A stretch of 64,000 nt of DNA, from contig NC_134675.1 of NCBI RefSeq assembly GCF_030463565.1, positions 13,847,862 to 13,911,861 on the forward strand. The letters run 5' to 3'. The notes beneath the pieces are model-generated. The model searched no databases. It saw only the letters and a program-made list of their open reading frames with translations, and was not told the origin of the DNA. The translations under genes and the position numbers were made by a program. Of the stretch, positions 10,585 through 21,687 are shown one piece after another. Position 1 is the stretch's first letter; each line of letters starts with the position of its first letter. This stretch comes from Pelecanus crispus. Its lineage: Eukaryota > Chordata > Aves > Pelecaniformes > Pelecanidae.

Positions 10585-12153
10585 ATGGGATCTGGCTCCT
10601 CTACAGAAGTGCCCCCTTGTTCTCCTTTAGGATGCATCCTGAAATATTGGGGAAAATTTGGTGGGGATCCACTGACTAAAGAAAAATTGAAAAAGTATTG
10701 TAGTCACTGGTGGCCAATGTATAAATTAGAGGATGGAGAGAAATGGCCTGAAAACAGAACATTAAATTATAATACTATTTTACAGTTAATGTTGTTTTGC
10801 AGAAGGATGGATAAGTGGGATGAAGTTACATATGTTGATTTATTTTTTGCATTGCGAAATGATCATGATACTAGGAGGAAATGTAAATTAATAGATGATG
10901 TAAATAGTATTATTATGTAAGCTGAGAGTGTACAGAAAAAACGTAGGCAAAGGTGGTGTTCTTCCTGTGATATTGGGAGGGGGTGCCAGAGGAAAACAGA
11001 TGAGGAAGAGGATGTGCAATTGCTGGTTGTAAAACCTAAAGTAAAGGAACAAGGACTGGGTGATGATAGTAGTACTGATGATGATGGATGCCTGGAAGTT
11101 GGACGGGAGACTTCCCAGGAATCAGACACCTTTAGTCCAGTATCAGGAAGAACAAGGCCCCAACAGCAACCAGCAATACAAGCTCCTTTGCGACAGGTAG
11201 TGTGGCCTGAGGGAAAGCCTGTGTATGTACATGTACCATTTACTACCTCAGATTTGTTGAACTGGAAGGAGTCAGTAGGATCATATAGGGAGAACCCTGA
11301 GAAGATGTATAGATTTGGACAGACCATTATGTTAAACCATAATCCTACCTGGGGAGATGTTCAAACATTATTGAATACCCTCTTTACCCTAGAAGAAAAA
11401 CGATAGGTGTTGGAAAAAGCTAATGAGGAAAATGAAAGGCAAAATACGAGGGATGACCTGGCACAATTTATGCCAAAAGGGGAGCCAGAATGGGACCCCA
11501 ATACTGGTGTGGGAAGAGCAATAATTAAACAATATCAACAATTGATTTTGTATGGGATACAACATGGGGTTCCTAAACAAAAGAATCTTTCAAAGTTATA
11601 TGGAATAAAGCAAGAAAGTGATGAGAATCCCTCAGCCTTTTATGAAAGGCTATGTGAGGCTGCTAGAAAATGGATGGATTTAAATCCTGATGAAGATAGT
11701 AATAGGATGTTTAATATGTTGTTTATTGGCCAATTGGCACCAGATATTCAGAAAAAGTTACAAAAAGTGGATGGTGCAGAAGATATGACTATTGCTCAGT
11801 TAATAAGTATTGCCTATAAGGTGTATAATAACAGAGAAGAGGTGGAAAAAAGGGAAAAACAAAAAGATAGAAAGATGCGAGCTAGTTTGTTGACAGCGAT
11901 AGTAAATGCTTCTCAAAGAGAAGGAGGCGAGAGTTACAGAGGGATGGTAAACAGAGGGAGAGGTCGTGGATGTATGCCTCTGCCTCAACCTATGAGTAAT
12001 AACCTTGTTGGGATCAATCAATGTGCATATTGCAGAGAGGAAGGACATTGGAAGAGAGATTGTCCAAAAAGAAAGGGAGTACAAGTACCAGCAAAGGGGG
12101 GTCAGGTGCCAGAAGCAGATTTATTGATGATGGGAACCTATGATTCTGAATGA
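10585..12153 (+). pseudogene. ERV-D gag, gammaretrovirus-like, two in-frame stops
   Basis: A 523-codon frame starting MGSGSS, a Gly-2 start consistent with N-myristoylation of matrix. The matrix-like domain covers roughly residues 1-110, then comes an acidic linker and proline/glutamine-rich region. A capsid region follows (FTTSDLLNWKESVGSYRENP, then KLYGIKQESDENPSAFYERL, the major homology-like stretch). Next is a basic coiled stretch, and a single CCHC zinc knuckle CAYCREEGHWKRDCP near 12030-12066. Premature TAA (10918-10920) and TAG (11404-11406) interrupt an otherwise continuous frame. The TGA at 12151-12153 is the natural Gag terminator: pol continues in the same frame, the gammaretroviral readthrough layout. 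Confidence 0.88.
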
Positions 12154-12440
12154 AGGGGACTAGGGGTGAATTTGACAATTTCCCCAGCAGATCCCCTGGT
12201 TCCAGTACAGCTGGGGAATGAAACTGTAGAATTTTTAGTTGATACCGGAGCCACTTATTCTGTAGTAAATAGTTGTAAGGGGCCTTTAAGCAAGTTCTCT
12301 ATGCCTGTTGTTGGAGTCACGGGAAAGCGAGAAATGAAACCCTTTTTACGGCCAATGGAATGTAAAATTGGAGATCAAATTTTAACACATGAATTTCTGT
12401 ATATGCCTGAATGCCTGGTACCTCTCTTAGGTTGAGATTT
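12154..12440 (+). pseudogene. ERV-D protease
   Basis: Continues in the gag frame after its stop. The aspartic protease active site LVDTGATYS is present near 12237-12263, and the C-terminal pattern VPLLG is followed by a TGA (12433-12435) where relatives have a coding codon before DLL. The protease is therefore cut from the RT by a nonsense change. In the virus it would mature Gag and Gag-Pol. Confidence 0.83.
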
Positions 12441-12441
12441 A

Positions 12442-13545
12442 TTGAATAAGTTGGGGGCACAAATAATTTTTTCTAAAAATACCATTCAAATAAACATCCC
12501 AAAGAATAATGTTTGGAAAGCTCAGTTATGTCTGTTACAGAATGAAAATGAGAAAGAGATTCAAGTACCAGAAGAAATTTTGGATGCTGTTATTCCTACA
12601 GTATGGGCCACAAAAACGCCTGGAAGGGCGAAGTCAGCTATACTGATAAAAGTGGAACTGAAACCCAATGCTAAACCGGTAAGAAGGAAACAATACCCCA
12701 TGAAATTAGAAGCAAGATTGGGATTAGAACCATTGATAGACAATTTCTTGCAACATGGACTTTTGCATGTCAATCAGAATGCAATACTCCAATATTACCA
12801 GTAAAAAAACCTCAATTGCAAGAATATCGGTTAGTTCAAGATCTAAGGGCAATTAATCCAATTGTACTTGATGTGCATCCGGTGGTACTCAATCCATACA
12901 CTCTGTTATCCTCCATTTCAGAAACTAACATATATTTTACTGTGTTAGATTTAAAGGATGCTTTCTTTTGTATCCCATCGGAGACTGAAAGCCAGAAGTT
13001 ATTTGCCTTTGAATGGGAGAGTCCAATGACAGGACACGGAAGACACAACTTTGCTGGACTGTACTGCCACAAGGAGTCAAAAACAGCCCTACTTTGTTTG
13101 GTAATGTACTTGCCAAGGAATTAGAACAATGGCAAGGTAAGAATCCTTACGTTACTCTTCTTCAATATGTGGACAACATACTTCTGGGAACAGATACTGA
13201 ATTACAATGTAAAACAGCAACCATTAATTTATTAAATTTTTTGGGATTGGCTGGATACTGGGTGTCACAAAAGAAAGCACAAATAGTGCAAAAGACTGTC
13301 ATTTATTTGGGATTTGAAATCTCTCAAGGGGAAAGGAAATGGGGAACTGAAAGAAAGGAAGCCATATGTCAAATTGCCCCTCCCCAGTCAAAAAGAGAAC
13401 TAAGAGGATTTCTGGGTATGGTGGGCTGGTGCAGACTTTGGATACCAAATTTTGGACTGATGACGAAACCACTGTATGAGGCTTTGAAAGGGCCAGAAGT
13501 TTTGCAATGGACCCCTGAATGTTGAAAGGGTTTTGACAATATTAA
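12442..13545 (+). pseudogene. ERV-D reverse transcriptase, frameshifted, YVDN active site
   Basis: Reads in three pieces (12442-12804, 12816-13124, 13013-13525) offset by frameshifts. RT landmarks are VRRKQYPMKLEAR, the segment VQDLRAINPIV, FTVLDLKDAFFCIP, LPQGVKNSPTLFGNVL, the catalytic box LLQYVDNILLG near 13160-13192, and FLGFEISQGERKW-like spacing. Gammaretroviral RTs have YVDD; here the last Asp is Asn, which should abolish metal binding. The thumb region (SKRELRGFLGMVGWCRLWIP) is recognisable and ends at a TGA at 13523-13525. Confidence 0.88.
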
Positions 13546-14395
13546 GATGGCTTTGATGAAAGCGCCAGCCCTGGGATTGCCAAATTTGACTAAACCATTT
13601 ACTTTGTATGTGTATGAAAGAATGCATGTGGCCTTGGGAATCTTAACTCAAACACTAGGAGACTGGAAGAGGCCAGTTGCTTACTTCTCTAAACAGTTGG
13701 ATGAGGTTAGCAAAGGATGGCCTGCATGTCTTCAAGCAGTGGCTGCTGCAGTTTTGTTGATCCAAGAAGCCCATAAACTAACCCTGGGACAAAGAATCAC
13801 TGTGTGTGTTCCACACGCAGTGTTTACTGTCTTGGAGCAGAAAGGACATCATTGGTTATCTCCTAGCAGAATGGTACAATATCAAGCTGTGTTGGTTGAA
13901 CAGGATGATGTGTTACTAAAAACTTCTACCGCCTTCAATCTGGCAACATTGTTGCCCGTTTCCAGTGATGAAAATTTAACCCATGATTGTTTACAGACTA
14001 TTGAACAGGTATATTCCAGTAGGCCAGATCTAAAGGACACTCCCTTGAAAAGCCCAGACTGGATTCTGTTTACAGATGGCAGCAGTTTCATCCTGAAAGG
14101 AGAATGAAAAGCCGGATATGCAGTGGTGACTTTAGAAGAGGAGGTGGAGGCTAACCCACTTCCAGCATATACATCTGCACAGAAAGCAGAATTGATTGCC
14201 CTCATTAGAGCATTGGAACTGTCCCAAGGAAAGCGAGTGAATGTTTATACTGATTCTAAATATGCTTTTGGGGTAGTTCATGGTCATGGAGAGATATGGA
14301 AGGAGTGCGGGTTGTTATCCTCTCGAGGAACTCCCATAAAGTATGGAACTGAGATTTTTAAGGTTGATAACGGCAGTTAATTTGCCCAAGGAAGT
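13546..14395 (+). pseudogene. ERV-D connection and RNase H domains
   Basis: Two same-frame pieces, 13547-14107 and 14123-14380. The first has the connection domain (LGDWKRPVAYFSKQLD, QEAHKLTLGQRITVCVPH) and the start of RNase H with the first catalytic Asp in ILFTDGSS. The second carries the Glu of AQKAELIALIRALEL and the Asp of VYTDSKYAFGVVH. A TGA at 14105-14107 separates them. The final part runs on in another frame from about 14343 (VIHCKAHQSGQTDVMKGNRKAD). Confidence 0.83.
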
Positions 14396-15695
14396 GGCAG
14401 TCATCCACTGTAAAGCACACCAATCAGGACAAACTGATGTGATGAAAGGAAATCGCAAGGCCGATGAAGTAGTGAGAAGAGTATCCTTTGGTAAAGTACT
14501 GGGTGCTCTGATCCCCATCATAAATTTAAAAATGCAAGTTCCTAGGTATACAGAAAAAGAAGATAAGCTAGCTAAGCTTTTGAATTGTGATAAAACACAG
14601 GATGGATGGTGGGTAACACCCAATGGACAATGTATAGTTACAGCCCCAATCATGAGAGAATTATTGCAACGAACTCATAGAGACACCCACATGGGAGCAG
14701 GTGCATTAGTCTCAAGTATTAAAAGGCATGCAATTGGACCCAGAATGCAACAATATACAGAGGGACTTGTTAAACAGTGCCAAATTTGTTGCAGAAACAA
14801 TCCTAAAATAGAAAAGAAACCTCCACCTGGAGAGGTAAACCGGGGATATCTCCCTGGGGAACAATGGCAAATTGATTTTTCTGAATTACCTAAAAGTAAT
14901 GGATATAAGTATCTTTTGGTATTGGTGGATACGTTTTCAGGGTGGCCTGAAGCTTTCCCATGTCATAACAATAAAGCTAGAGAAGTGATTAAAAACTTGT
15001 TGAAGGAAATAATACCAAGATTTGGGATTCCTGAAAGCATCTCTTCAGATAGAGGTCCTCATTTTATAGCAAAATAGTAAGAGAAGTTGCAAGGAATCTT
15101 CAAATACAGTGGGATTTACATACCCCCCGAGACCTCAATCTAGTGGGAAAGTGGAAAGGATGAATCAAACATTAAAAAGACAGATAGCAAAGTTATGTCA
15201 GGAGACACATTTAAAATGGGTAGAGGTTTTTCCCATAGCCTTGATGCGTATTCGTATTACTCCTCAAGTTAAGGAAGGAGTAAGCCCTTTTGAAATATTG
15301 TATGGCAGACCCTATTCAATAAATTTGACTGGGAAAGCAGATCAAATGCATGTAACGGGTAAGAAAATACTTACTATCTTTTATCTATGGCTAGAACTCT
15401 CTCTTCAGTGCATAGATATCTAAACACAAGAATGCCAATTCCATTGGATACTCCAGTGCATTTTTTTGAACCAGGAGATCAAGTATACCTTCGGGTTTGG
15501 AAAGATAAGCCACTAAAGGAGAAGTGGAAAGGACCATGTACAGTCTTACTCAAGACTAACACTGCAGTGAAAGTAGACGGAGTGGACTCCTGGATTCATT
15601 ACAAAAGAGTTAAGAAAGCATCCACTCCGGAACAAAAACAATGGATTTCTAGGGAAACAGGATATTTAAAGTTAACTCTTTCTCACCTCAAATGA
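14396..15695 (+). pseudogene. ERV-D integrase
   Basis: The zinc-binding H-H-C-C region is visible at RTHRDTHMGAGALVSSIKRH and QCQICCRNN. The catalytic core follows: Asp in EQWQIDFSELP, Asp in ISSDRGPHF, and Glu in SSGKVERMNQTLKRQ after a break at 15075-15108 (stop TAG at 15075-15077). The C-terminal region YLRVWKDKPLKEKWKGPCTV is the GPY/F-like module of gammaretroviral integrases. The frame is shared among 14343-15077, 15109-15423 and 15387-15695 by frameshifts. Confidence 0.87.
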
Positions 15696-15707
15696 ACTGT
15701 ACCTGAG

Positions 15708-15937
15708 ATGTTAGGAAGCAGTACCTTTTGGTTTTGTTTTTTTTTTTTTGTAACAGGGATTTGTATTTGGAGGATTCACAAACAATCAGGAGTGAATAGA
15801 TCTAATCATAACAATAATGGTGATGAAGCGGATTTTACTGATTTGTCAGTACATTGGTAGCAGTCATGGTAATTTAATCTTACAGCTTGTGCAATCCTTT
15901 GGGAGAATCCATAATGTTAATCAGATAACAGCATGTT
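15708..15937 (+). pseudogene. ERV-D env start, truncated
   Basis: After integrase an ATG at 15708 opens 50 codons with a very hydrophobic leader (FWFCFFFFVTGICIW), as expected for an Env signal peptide, then a polar Asn-rich segment and a TAG at 15858-15860. Sequence stays non-repetitive up to about 15937, where CR1 begins. Nothing of SU or TM is recognisable, so env was lost or replaced at the CR1 junction. Confidence 0.55.
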
Positions 15938-18511
15938 TACCATTACTCTGTATGTTAGGGAGAGTTTTGACTGTATAGAGCTTGACAATGGTGATGATAA
16001 GGTTGAGTGCTTATGGGTAAGGATGAGGGGGAAGGCCAACAAGGCAGACGTCCTGCTGGGAGTCTGCTATAGACCACCCAACCAGGATGAAGAGATAGAT
16101 GAAGCGTTCTATAAGCGGCTGGCAGAAGTCTCGCAGTCGCCAGCCCTTGTTCTTGTGGGGGACTTCAACTTGCTGGACATCTGCTGGAAATACAACACAG
16201 CAGAGAGGCAGCAGTCTCAGAAGTTCCTAGAGTGTGTGGAGGATAACTTCCTGAGGCAGCTGGTAAGTGAGCCTACCAGGGGAGGTGCCTCGCTTGACCT
16301 GCTGTTTACAAACAGAGAAGGATAGAGGGAGATGTCGTGGTCAGAGGCCGTCTTGGGCTTAGCGACCACAATATGATAGAGTTCTCGATTCTTGGCGGTG
16401 TAAAGAGGAGGGGCAGCAAAAGTGTTACCATGGACTTCCGGAGGGCAGACTTTGGCCTGTTGAGGACGCTGGTTGGGAAAGTCCCTTGGGAGGCAGTCCT
16501 GAAGGGCAAAGGGGACCAGGAAGGCTGGGCATTCTTTAAGAAGGAAGTCTTAAGGGCACAGGAGCAGGCTGTCCCTGTGTGCCGTAAGACCAACCGGCGG
16601 GGAAGACGACCAGCCTGGCTGAACAGGGAGCTTTTGCGGGGACTCAGGGAAAAAAAGAGAGTCTACCGCCTTTGGAAGAAGCAACTCAGGAAGACTACAG
16701 GGATCTCGTTAGGCTATGCAGGGAGGAAATTAGAAAAGCAAAAGCCCAGCTAGAACTCAATCTGGCCACTGTTGTAAGAGATAATAAAAAATGTTTTTAT
16801 AAAGTACATCAACAACAAAAAGAGAGCCAAGGAGAATCTCCATCCTTTGCTGGATGCAGGGGGGAACATTGCCACCAAGGATGAGGAAGAGGCTGAGGTA
16901 CTTAATGCCTTCTTTGCCTCTGTGTTTAATAGCCAGACCAGTTATCCCCAGGGTACTCAGCCCCCTGAGCTTGAAGACAGGGACGGGGACCAGAATGGAG
17001 CCCTCATAATCCAGGAGGAAGCAGTTAATGACCTGCTATGCCACCTGGACGCTCACAAGTCTATGGGGCCGGATGGGATCCACCTCAGAGTACTGAGGAA
17101 GCTGGCAGAGGAGCTCGCCAAGCTACTCTCCATCATCTATCAGCAGTCCTGGTAAACAGGGGAGGTCCCTGATGACTGGAGGCTTGCCAATGTGACGCCC
17201 ATCTACAAGAAGGGCCGGAAGGAGGATCTGGAGAACTACAGGCCTGTCGACCTGACCTCGGTACCAGGAAAGATTATGGAGCGGTTCATCTTGAGTGCGC
17301 TCAACAGGCATATGCAGGTCAACCAGGGGATCGGGCCCACCCAGCATGGGTTCATGAAAGGCAGGTCCTGCTTGACCAACCTGATCTCCTTCTATGAACT
17401 GGTGACCCGCCTGGTGGATGATGGAAAAGCTGTGGACGTCATCTACCCGGACCTCAGCAAAGCCTTTGACACAGGCTCCCATAGCATTCTGCTTGGGAAG
17501 CTGGCAGCTCATGGTTTGGACGGGCGTACTCTTCCCTGGGTAAAAAACTGGTTGGGTGGCCGAGCCCAGAGAGTAGTGGTGAATGGAGTTAAGTCCAGTT
17601 GGCAGCCGGTCACAAGCGGTGTTCCCCAGGGCTCTGTTTTGGGGCCAGTCTTGTTCAATATATTTATCAACAATCTGTATGAGGGGATTGAGTGTGCCCT
17701 CAGTAAGTTTGCAGATGACACCAAACTGGGTGGGAGTGTCGATCTGCTCGAGGGTAGGATGGCCCTGCAGAGGGACCTGGACAGGCTGGACCGATGGGCT
17801 GAGGCCAACTGTATGAGGTTCAACAAGGCCAAGTGCTGGGTCCTGCACTTGGGTCACAACAACCCCATGCAATGCTATAGGCTTGGGGAAGAGTGGCTGG
17901 AAAGCTGCCTGGCCGAAAAGGACCTGGGGGTGTTGGTAGACAGCTGGCTGAACATGAGCCAGCAGTGTGCCCAGGTGGCCAAGAAGGCCAACAGCATCCT
18001 GGCTTGTATCAGGAATGGTGTGGCCAGCAGAAGCAGGGAGGTGATTTTCCCCCTGTACTCGGCACTGGTGAGGCCGCACCTGGGATACTGTGTCCATTTT
18101 TGGGCCCCTCAATACAAGAAAGACATTGAGGTGCTGGAGCGTGTTCAGAGAAGAGCAACGAAGCTGGTGAAAGGTCTAGAGAACAAGTCTTATGAGGAGC
18201 AGCTGAGGGAACTGGGATTCTTTAGCCTAGAGAAGAGGAGGCTGAGGGGAGACCTTATCGCTCTCTACAACTACCTGAAAGGAGGTTGTAGTGAGGTGGG
18301 TATTGGTCTCTTCTCCCAAGTAGTTAGCGATAGGAGAAGAGGAAATGGGCTCAAGCTGCGCCAGGGGAGGTTTAGATTGGATATTAGGAAAAATTTCTTC
18401 ACGGAAAGAGTGGTCAAGCATTGGAACAGGCTGCCCAGAGAGGTGGTGGAGTCACCATCCCTGGAAGAGTTCAAAAAACGGGTAGACATGGCACTCTGGG
18501 ACATGGTTTAG
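15938..18511 (+). pseudogene. CR1 ORF2 (endonuclease end plus reverse transcriptase)
   Basis: The endonuclease part includes LLGVCYRPPNQDEE, LVLVGDFNLLDICW and LGLSDHNMIEFSIL. Frameshifts near 16325, 16750, 16880 and 17155 break the linker. The last piece, 17192-18511, is open for 439 codons and holds most of the [56 protein letters not shown] and [12 protein letters not shown]. It ends at the CR1 C-terminus MALWDMV. Not functional as a whole. Confidence 0.88.
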
Positions 18512-18742
18512 TGGGCATGGTGGTGTTGGGTTGATGATTAGACTGATGATCTTAGAGGTCCTTTCCAACCTTAATGATTCCTAGTTTTTACTTTGATTAT
18601 AAATGATCCAGCCACCAAGCCAGGAGGCGTGGGGTTGCTACTTTACCTTTAATTTTTTTAGTGGTGGACTTGGTAATGTTAGGTTAATGGTTGGACTGGA
18701 TGATCTTAAAGGTCTTTTCCAACCTAAACGATTCTATGATTA
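15938..18742 (+). mobile_element. CR1 LINE with duplicated 3' tail, plus strand
   Basis: A 5'-truncated CR1 (~2.8 kb) beginning inside the endonuclease domain and ending in a short ATTCTATGATT tail at 18742. The 3' region is unusual: a first CR1-type tail block at about 18530-18590 (gatgatcttagaggtcctttccaacc type) is followed by ~75 bp of other sequence and then a second tail block at 18665-18742. The CR1 at 43.6 kb has the same arrangement. It interrupts ERV-D after the start of env. Confidence 0.92.
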
Positions 18743-18748
18743 CAACGG

Positions 18749-19316
18749 TGTCCTGGTTTTGGCTGGGATAGAGTTAATTTTCTTCCTAGTAGCTGGCATA
18801 GTGCTGTGTTTTGGATTTAGTAGGAAAAGAATGTTGATAACACACTGATGTTTTTAGTTGTTGCTAAGTACTGCTTATGCTAGTCAAGGACTTTTCAGCT
18901 TCCCATGCTCTGCCAGGTGCACAAGAAACTGGGAGGGGGCACAGCCAGAATAGTTGATCCAAACTGACCAAAGGGCTATTCCATACCATATGACATCATG
19001 CTCAGTATATAAACTGGGGGGGGGGTTGGCCGGGGGCAGCGATTGCTGCTCGGGAACTGCCTGAGTATTGGTTGGCGGGTGGTGAGCAATTGCACTGTGC
19101 ATCACTTGCTTTGTATATTATTGTTATTATTATTATTATATTGTTTTTATTATCAGTACTATTTTACTTTATTTGAATTATTAAACTGTTCTTATCTCAA
19201 CCCAGGAGTGTTTCTCACTCTTACTACTCCGATACTCTCCCCCATCCCATCGGGGTAGGGGGAGTGAGCGAGCGGCTGTGTGGTGCTTAGTTGCTGGCTG
19301 GGGCTAAAGCACGACA
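18749..19316 (+). repeat. solo LTR of the ERV-B family, plus strand
   Basis: A 568-bp LTR bounded by TGTCCTGG and AGCACGACA, colinear with the ERV-B LTRs. A TATA motif (gtatataaac) is at about 19005-19013 and an ATT-rich run at about 19115-19150. The flanking 5 bp differ (aacgg and atatg), and the two sides belong to different elements (CR1 tail on the left, ERV-A1 env end on the right). It therefore does not look like a simple insertion and probably marks a recombination or deletion junction. Confidence 0.88.
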
Positions 19317-20659
19317 ATATGCAAGGAGGTTTTGGTAATAATGTCAGCTGTCTAGCTATTCTCCACACTCTAACATATAGAACTATATTTAACAGCGAAG
19401 ATAATATGGTAAAAATGAGTAAGATTACAATAGTATGCAATAGTCAATTCAGAATTCCCGTTGCAGTTGGTGACCATCCGAATAAGGTATCCCACCAGTG
19501 ATGTTCCCCATCTTTTTTCACTTGTTCTAGAATATGATGTCTCTTTTCTGTGTCATGATGGATGGTAATCAGAGTTTTTTGTCCATTGTTCTGAATTCTT
19601 TTCAGCAGTTGATTCAGGTCACTATGTTGCAACATTTTTCTCACCAATGTGAGATTCATGCCAATGGGGGTAGGCAATAAATGATACAATGTATAGTTAG
19701 ATTGTAACAATTGGTGGGTTGTGACAGGAGCTGAATAGTTAAAGTCACATCCTATGATTTTGATAAAATTACAAATACAGGTATTTGAGTGATTGTATAT
19801 ATCTATAGAGATGTTATCTACAGATACAGAGTTACAAAGGGTTCTCATACAGACGCATCCATGTCCAACATATATAAGCACAGTTTCAGGGATTTCATTG
19901 GGATGTATTTCAAAACGACAAACACTTTGTTCAGTGTCAAGACAAATGTCTTGGGCCTTAATGGTGTTATTTTCACAAATAAATCCCTGTTGTTCACATA
20001 CAAGACATGCATCAACATCAATAGTTTGCCATTTATTCCCATTTTGTCGGGCCCATACTCTATGTTTTAATGGATAGAGTACAGTTCCATTATGGTTTAA
20101 CCCCAGCGCAATGATTGGGTATATGGTGTATACCGAAGCATTGCATGTTGTTAGTACAAAAGCTGTGGCTTTACTGTCGGTAGGGTTGTAAGTAAAATTG
20201 ATTAGACGCCACCAGGATTGGAAGTCTCTTTCAAATTGACTTGCATTATCCCAGATTACCTTTCGAATTTCAGTGGGCAAGGTGCCCTTATCGCCTTCTC
20301 TTATAATTGTTGTTACAGTAGATTGTATCCACCATTGGGCTTGAATACAACTAAGAGCAAGAGAGAGACTAGTTTGAGCTGTGCCTAGTGCGTCCATGAT
20401 TAGTTGGTGGTCTTCTTCATTGATTCTTTCCCACTTAGGTAGTATGTCAGCTACAAGCCATTGACTAGTTCCCAATGCTGACAGAGAAGACCGTAAGGGG
20501 TGTTCCAATTTGTTCAAATCACTTGTTGTGCTTAATTTATTCATGAGTATTTCAGCATCTATACTATTCAAGACTCCCAATCCTGTCCCTGTGACACCGG
20601 TTATATCTCTCTCTGCTCGCTTTGGGGAGGTGAGAGTTTGTCCATGTAACCATGCTAAC
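19317..20659 (-). pseudogene. ERV-A1 env, C-terminal part (transmembrane subunit)
   Basis: Minus-strand env remainder. Reading 5' to 3' it has a basic cleavage-like site (KRAER), then a glycine-rich hydrophobic stretch consistent with a fusion peptide (ITGVTGTGLGVLN). A long ectodomain with many Cys and N-glycosylation sequons follows, then a Trp-rich membrane-proximal segment (HHWWDTLFGWSPTATG). The membrane anchor (TIVILLIFTILSSLLNIVLY) comes after an in-frame TGA near 19441-19443, and ends RQLTLLPKPP near 19325. The same region, without that stop, is present in ERV-A2 at 63049-63398. The upstream half lies beyond the ERV-B insertion, at 28384-29102. Retroviral Env mediates entry; this copy is split and interrupted. 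Confidence 0.83.
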
Positions 20660-21228
20660 TGTCGTGGTTTAGCCCCAGCCAGCAACTAAGCACCACACAG
20701 CCGCTCACTCACTCCCCCTACCCCGATGGGATGGGGGAGAGAATCAGAGGAGTAAGAGTGGGGAAAAAAAAACACTCCTGGGTTGAGATAAGAACAGTTT
20801 AATAATTGAAATAAAGTAAAATGATAATAATATAACAATGATAATAATAATAACAATATACAAAGCAAGTGATGCACAATGCAATTGCTCACCACCCACC
20901 AACCGACACCCAGACAGTTCCCGAGCAGTGATCACTGCTCCCCGGCCAACCCCCCCCGCCCAGTTTATATACTGAGCATAACGTCATATGGTATGGAATA
21001 GCCCTTTGGTCAGTTTGGATCAACTGTTCTGGCTGTGCCCCCTCCCAGTTTCTTGTGTACCTGGCAGAGCATGGGAAGCTGAAAAGTCCTTGACTAGCAT
21101 AAGCAGTACTCAGCAACAACTAAAAACATCAGTGTGTTATCAGCATTCTTCTCCTACTAAATCTAAAACACAGCACTATGCCTGCTACTAGGAAGAAAAT
21201 TAACTCCATCCCAGCCGAAACCAGGACA
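20660..21228 (-). repeat. 3' LTR of ERV-B
   Basis: 569 bp. On the minus strand it runs TGTCCTGG...CCACGACA. On the plus strand it begins right after the CTAAC duplication. It is preceded on the minus strand by a polypurine-like tract (atggggtggatac, plus-strand 21229-21241), the usual second-strand primer. TATA (tatataaac) is at about 20964-20972 in plus coordinates. Confidence 0.93.
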
Positions 21229-21687
21229 GTATCCACCCCATATTCTATACCATTTACGTCATGCACAGGCCATTCCCTCTCCAATTCTAATTAATCACCA
21301 CCGGTTTCCCTATCTTGTCTTGATATATACACACAGATATCATTCCCTTCGTCTATGGCCCATTCCTGTAAAATATCCATTGAGTTCATTTAGCCCATGA
21401 CTTTGGGTTCCATCTGTCTTTCAGAACAGGAGAGGTGGTGTGCAGTGTTGGATTGTTGCATGACGAAGCCAGTTCTCATTCCAACATGGTTTCATCAAAG
21501 TTCATTTTCATTAAGCTGGGCAATTCTCACTGTAATACCGTTGATGTGGCATATAGCAACCATAACATACAGTATTATTTACTTGACATTAACATACTAT
21601 ATTATTACATTAACATACAGTTAAGAGATAACACACAATAAGAGATAACATAAGTATTATATAGCAATTAATATCATACAATTCAGT
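21229..21687 (-). other. ERV-B 3' noncoding region between pol and LTR
   Basis: About 460 bp between the integrase stop and the 3' LTR, AT-rich, with repeated ttaacatac words around 21545-21660 and the polypurine-like tract next to the LTR. No env or dUTPase coding sequence is seen, in contrast to env-bearing retroviruses. Confidence 0.6.

Noticed and set aside
17123-18112. 329-codon minus-strand ORF opposite CR1
   Set aside because: Shadow of the CR1 reverse transcriptase on the other strand; similar antisense ORFs recur over every CR1 copy (for example 55917-56297).
21229-21687. dUTPase or env remnant in ERV-B
   Set aside because: No dUTPase motif or hydrophobic Env anchor in any frame of this AT-rich segment.
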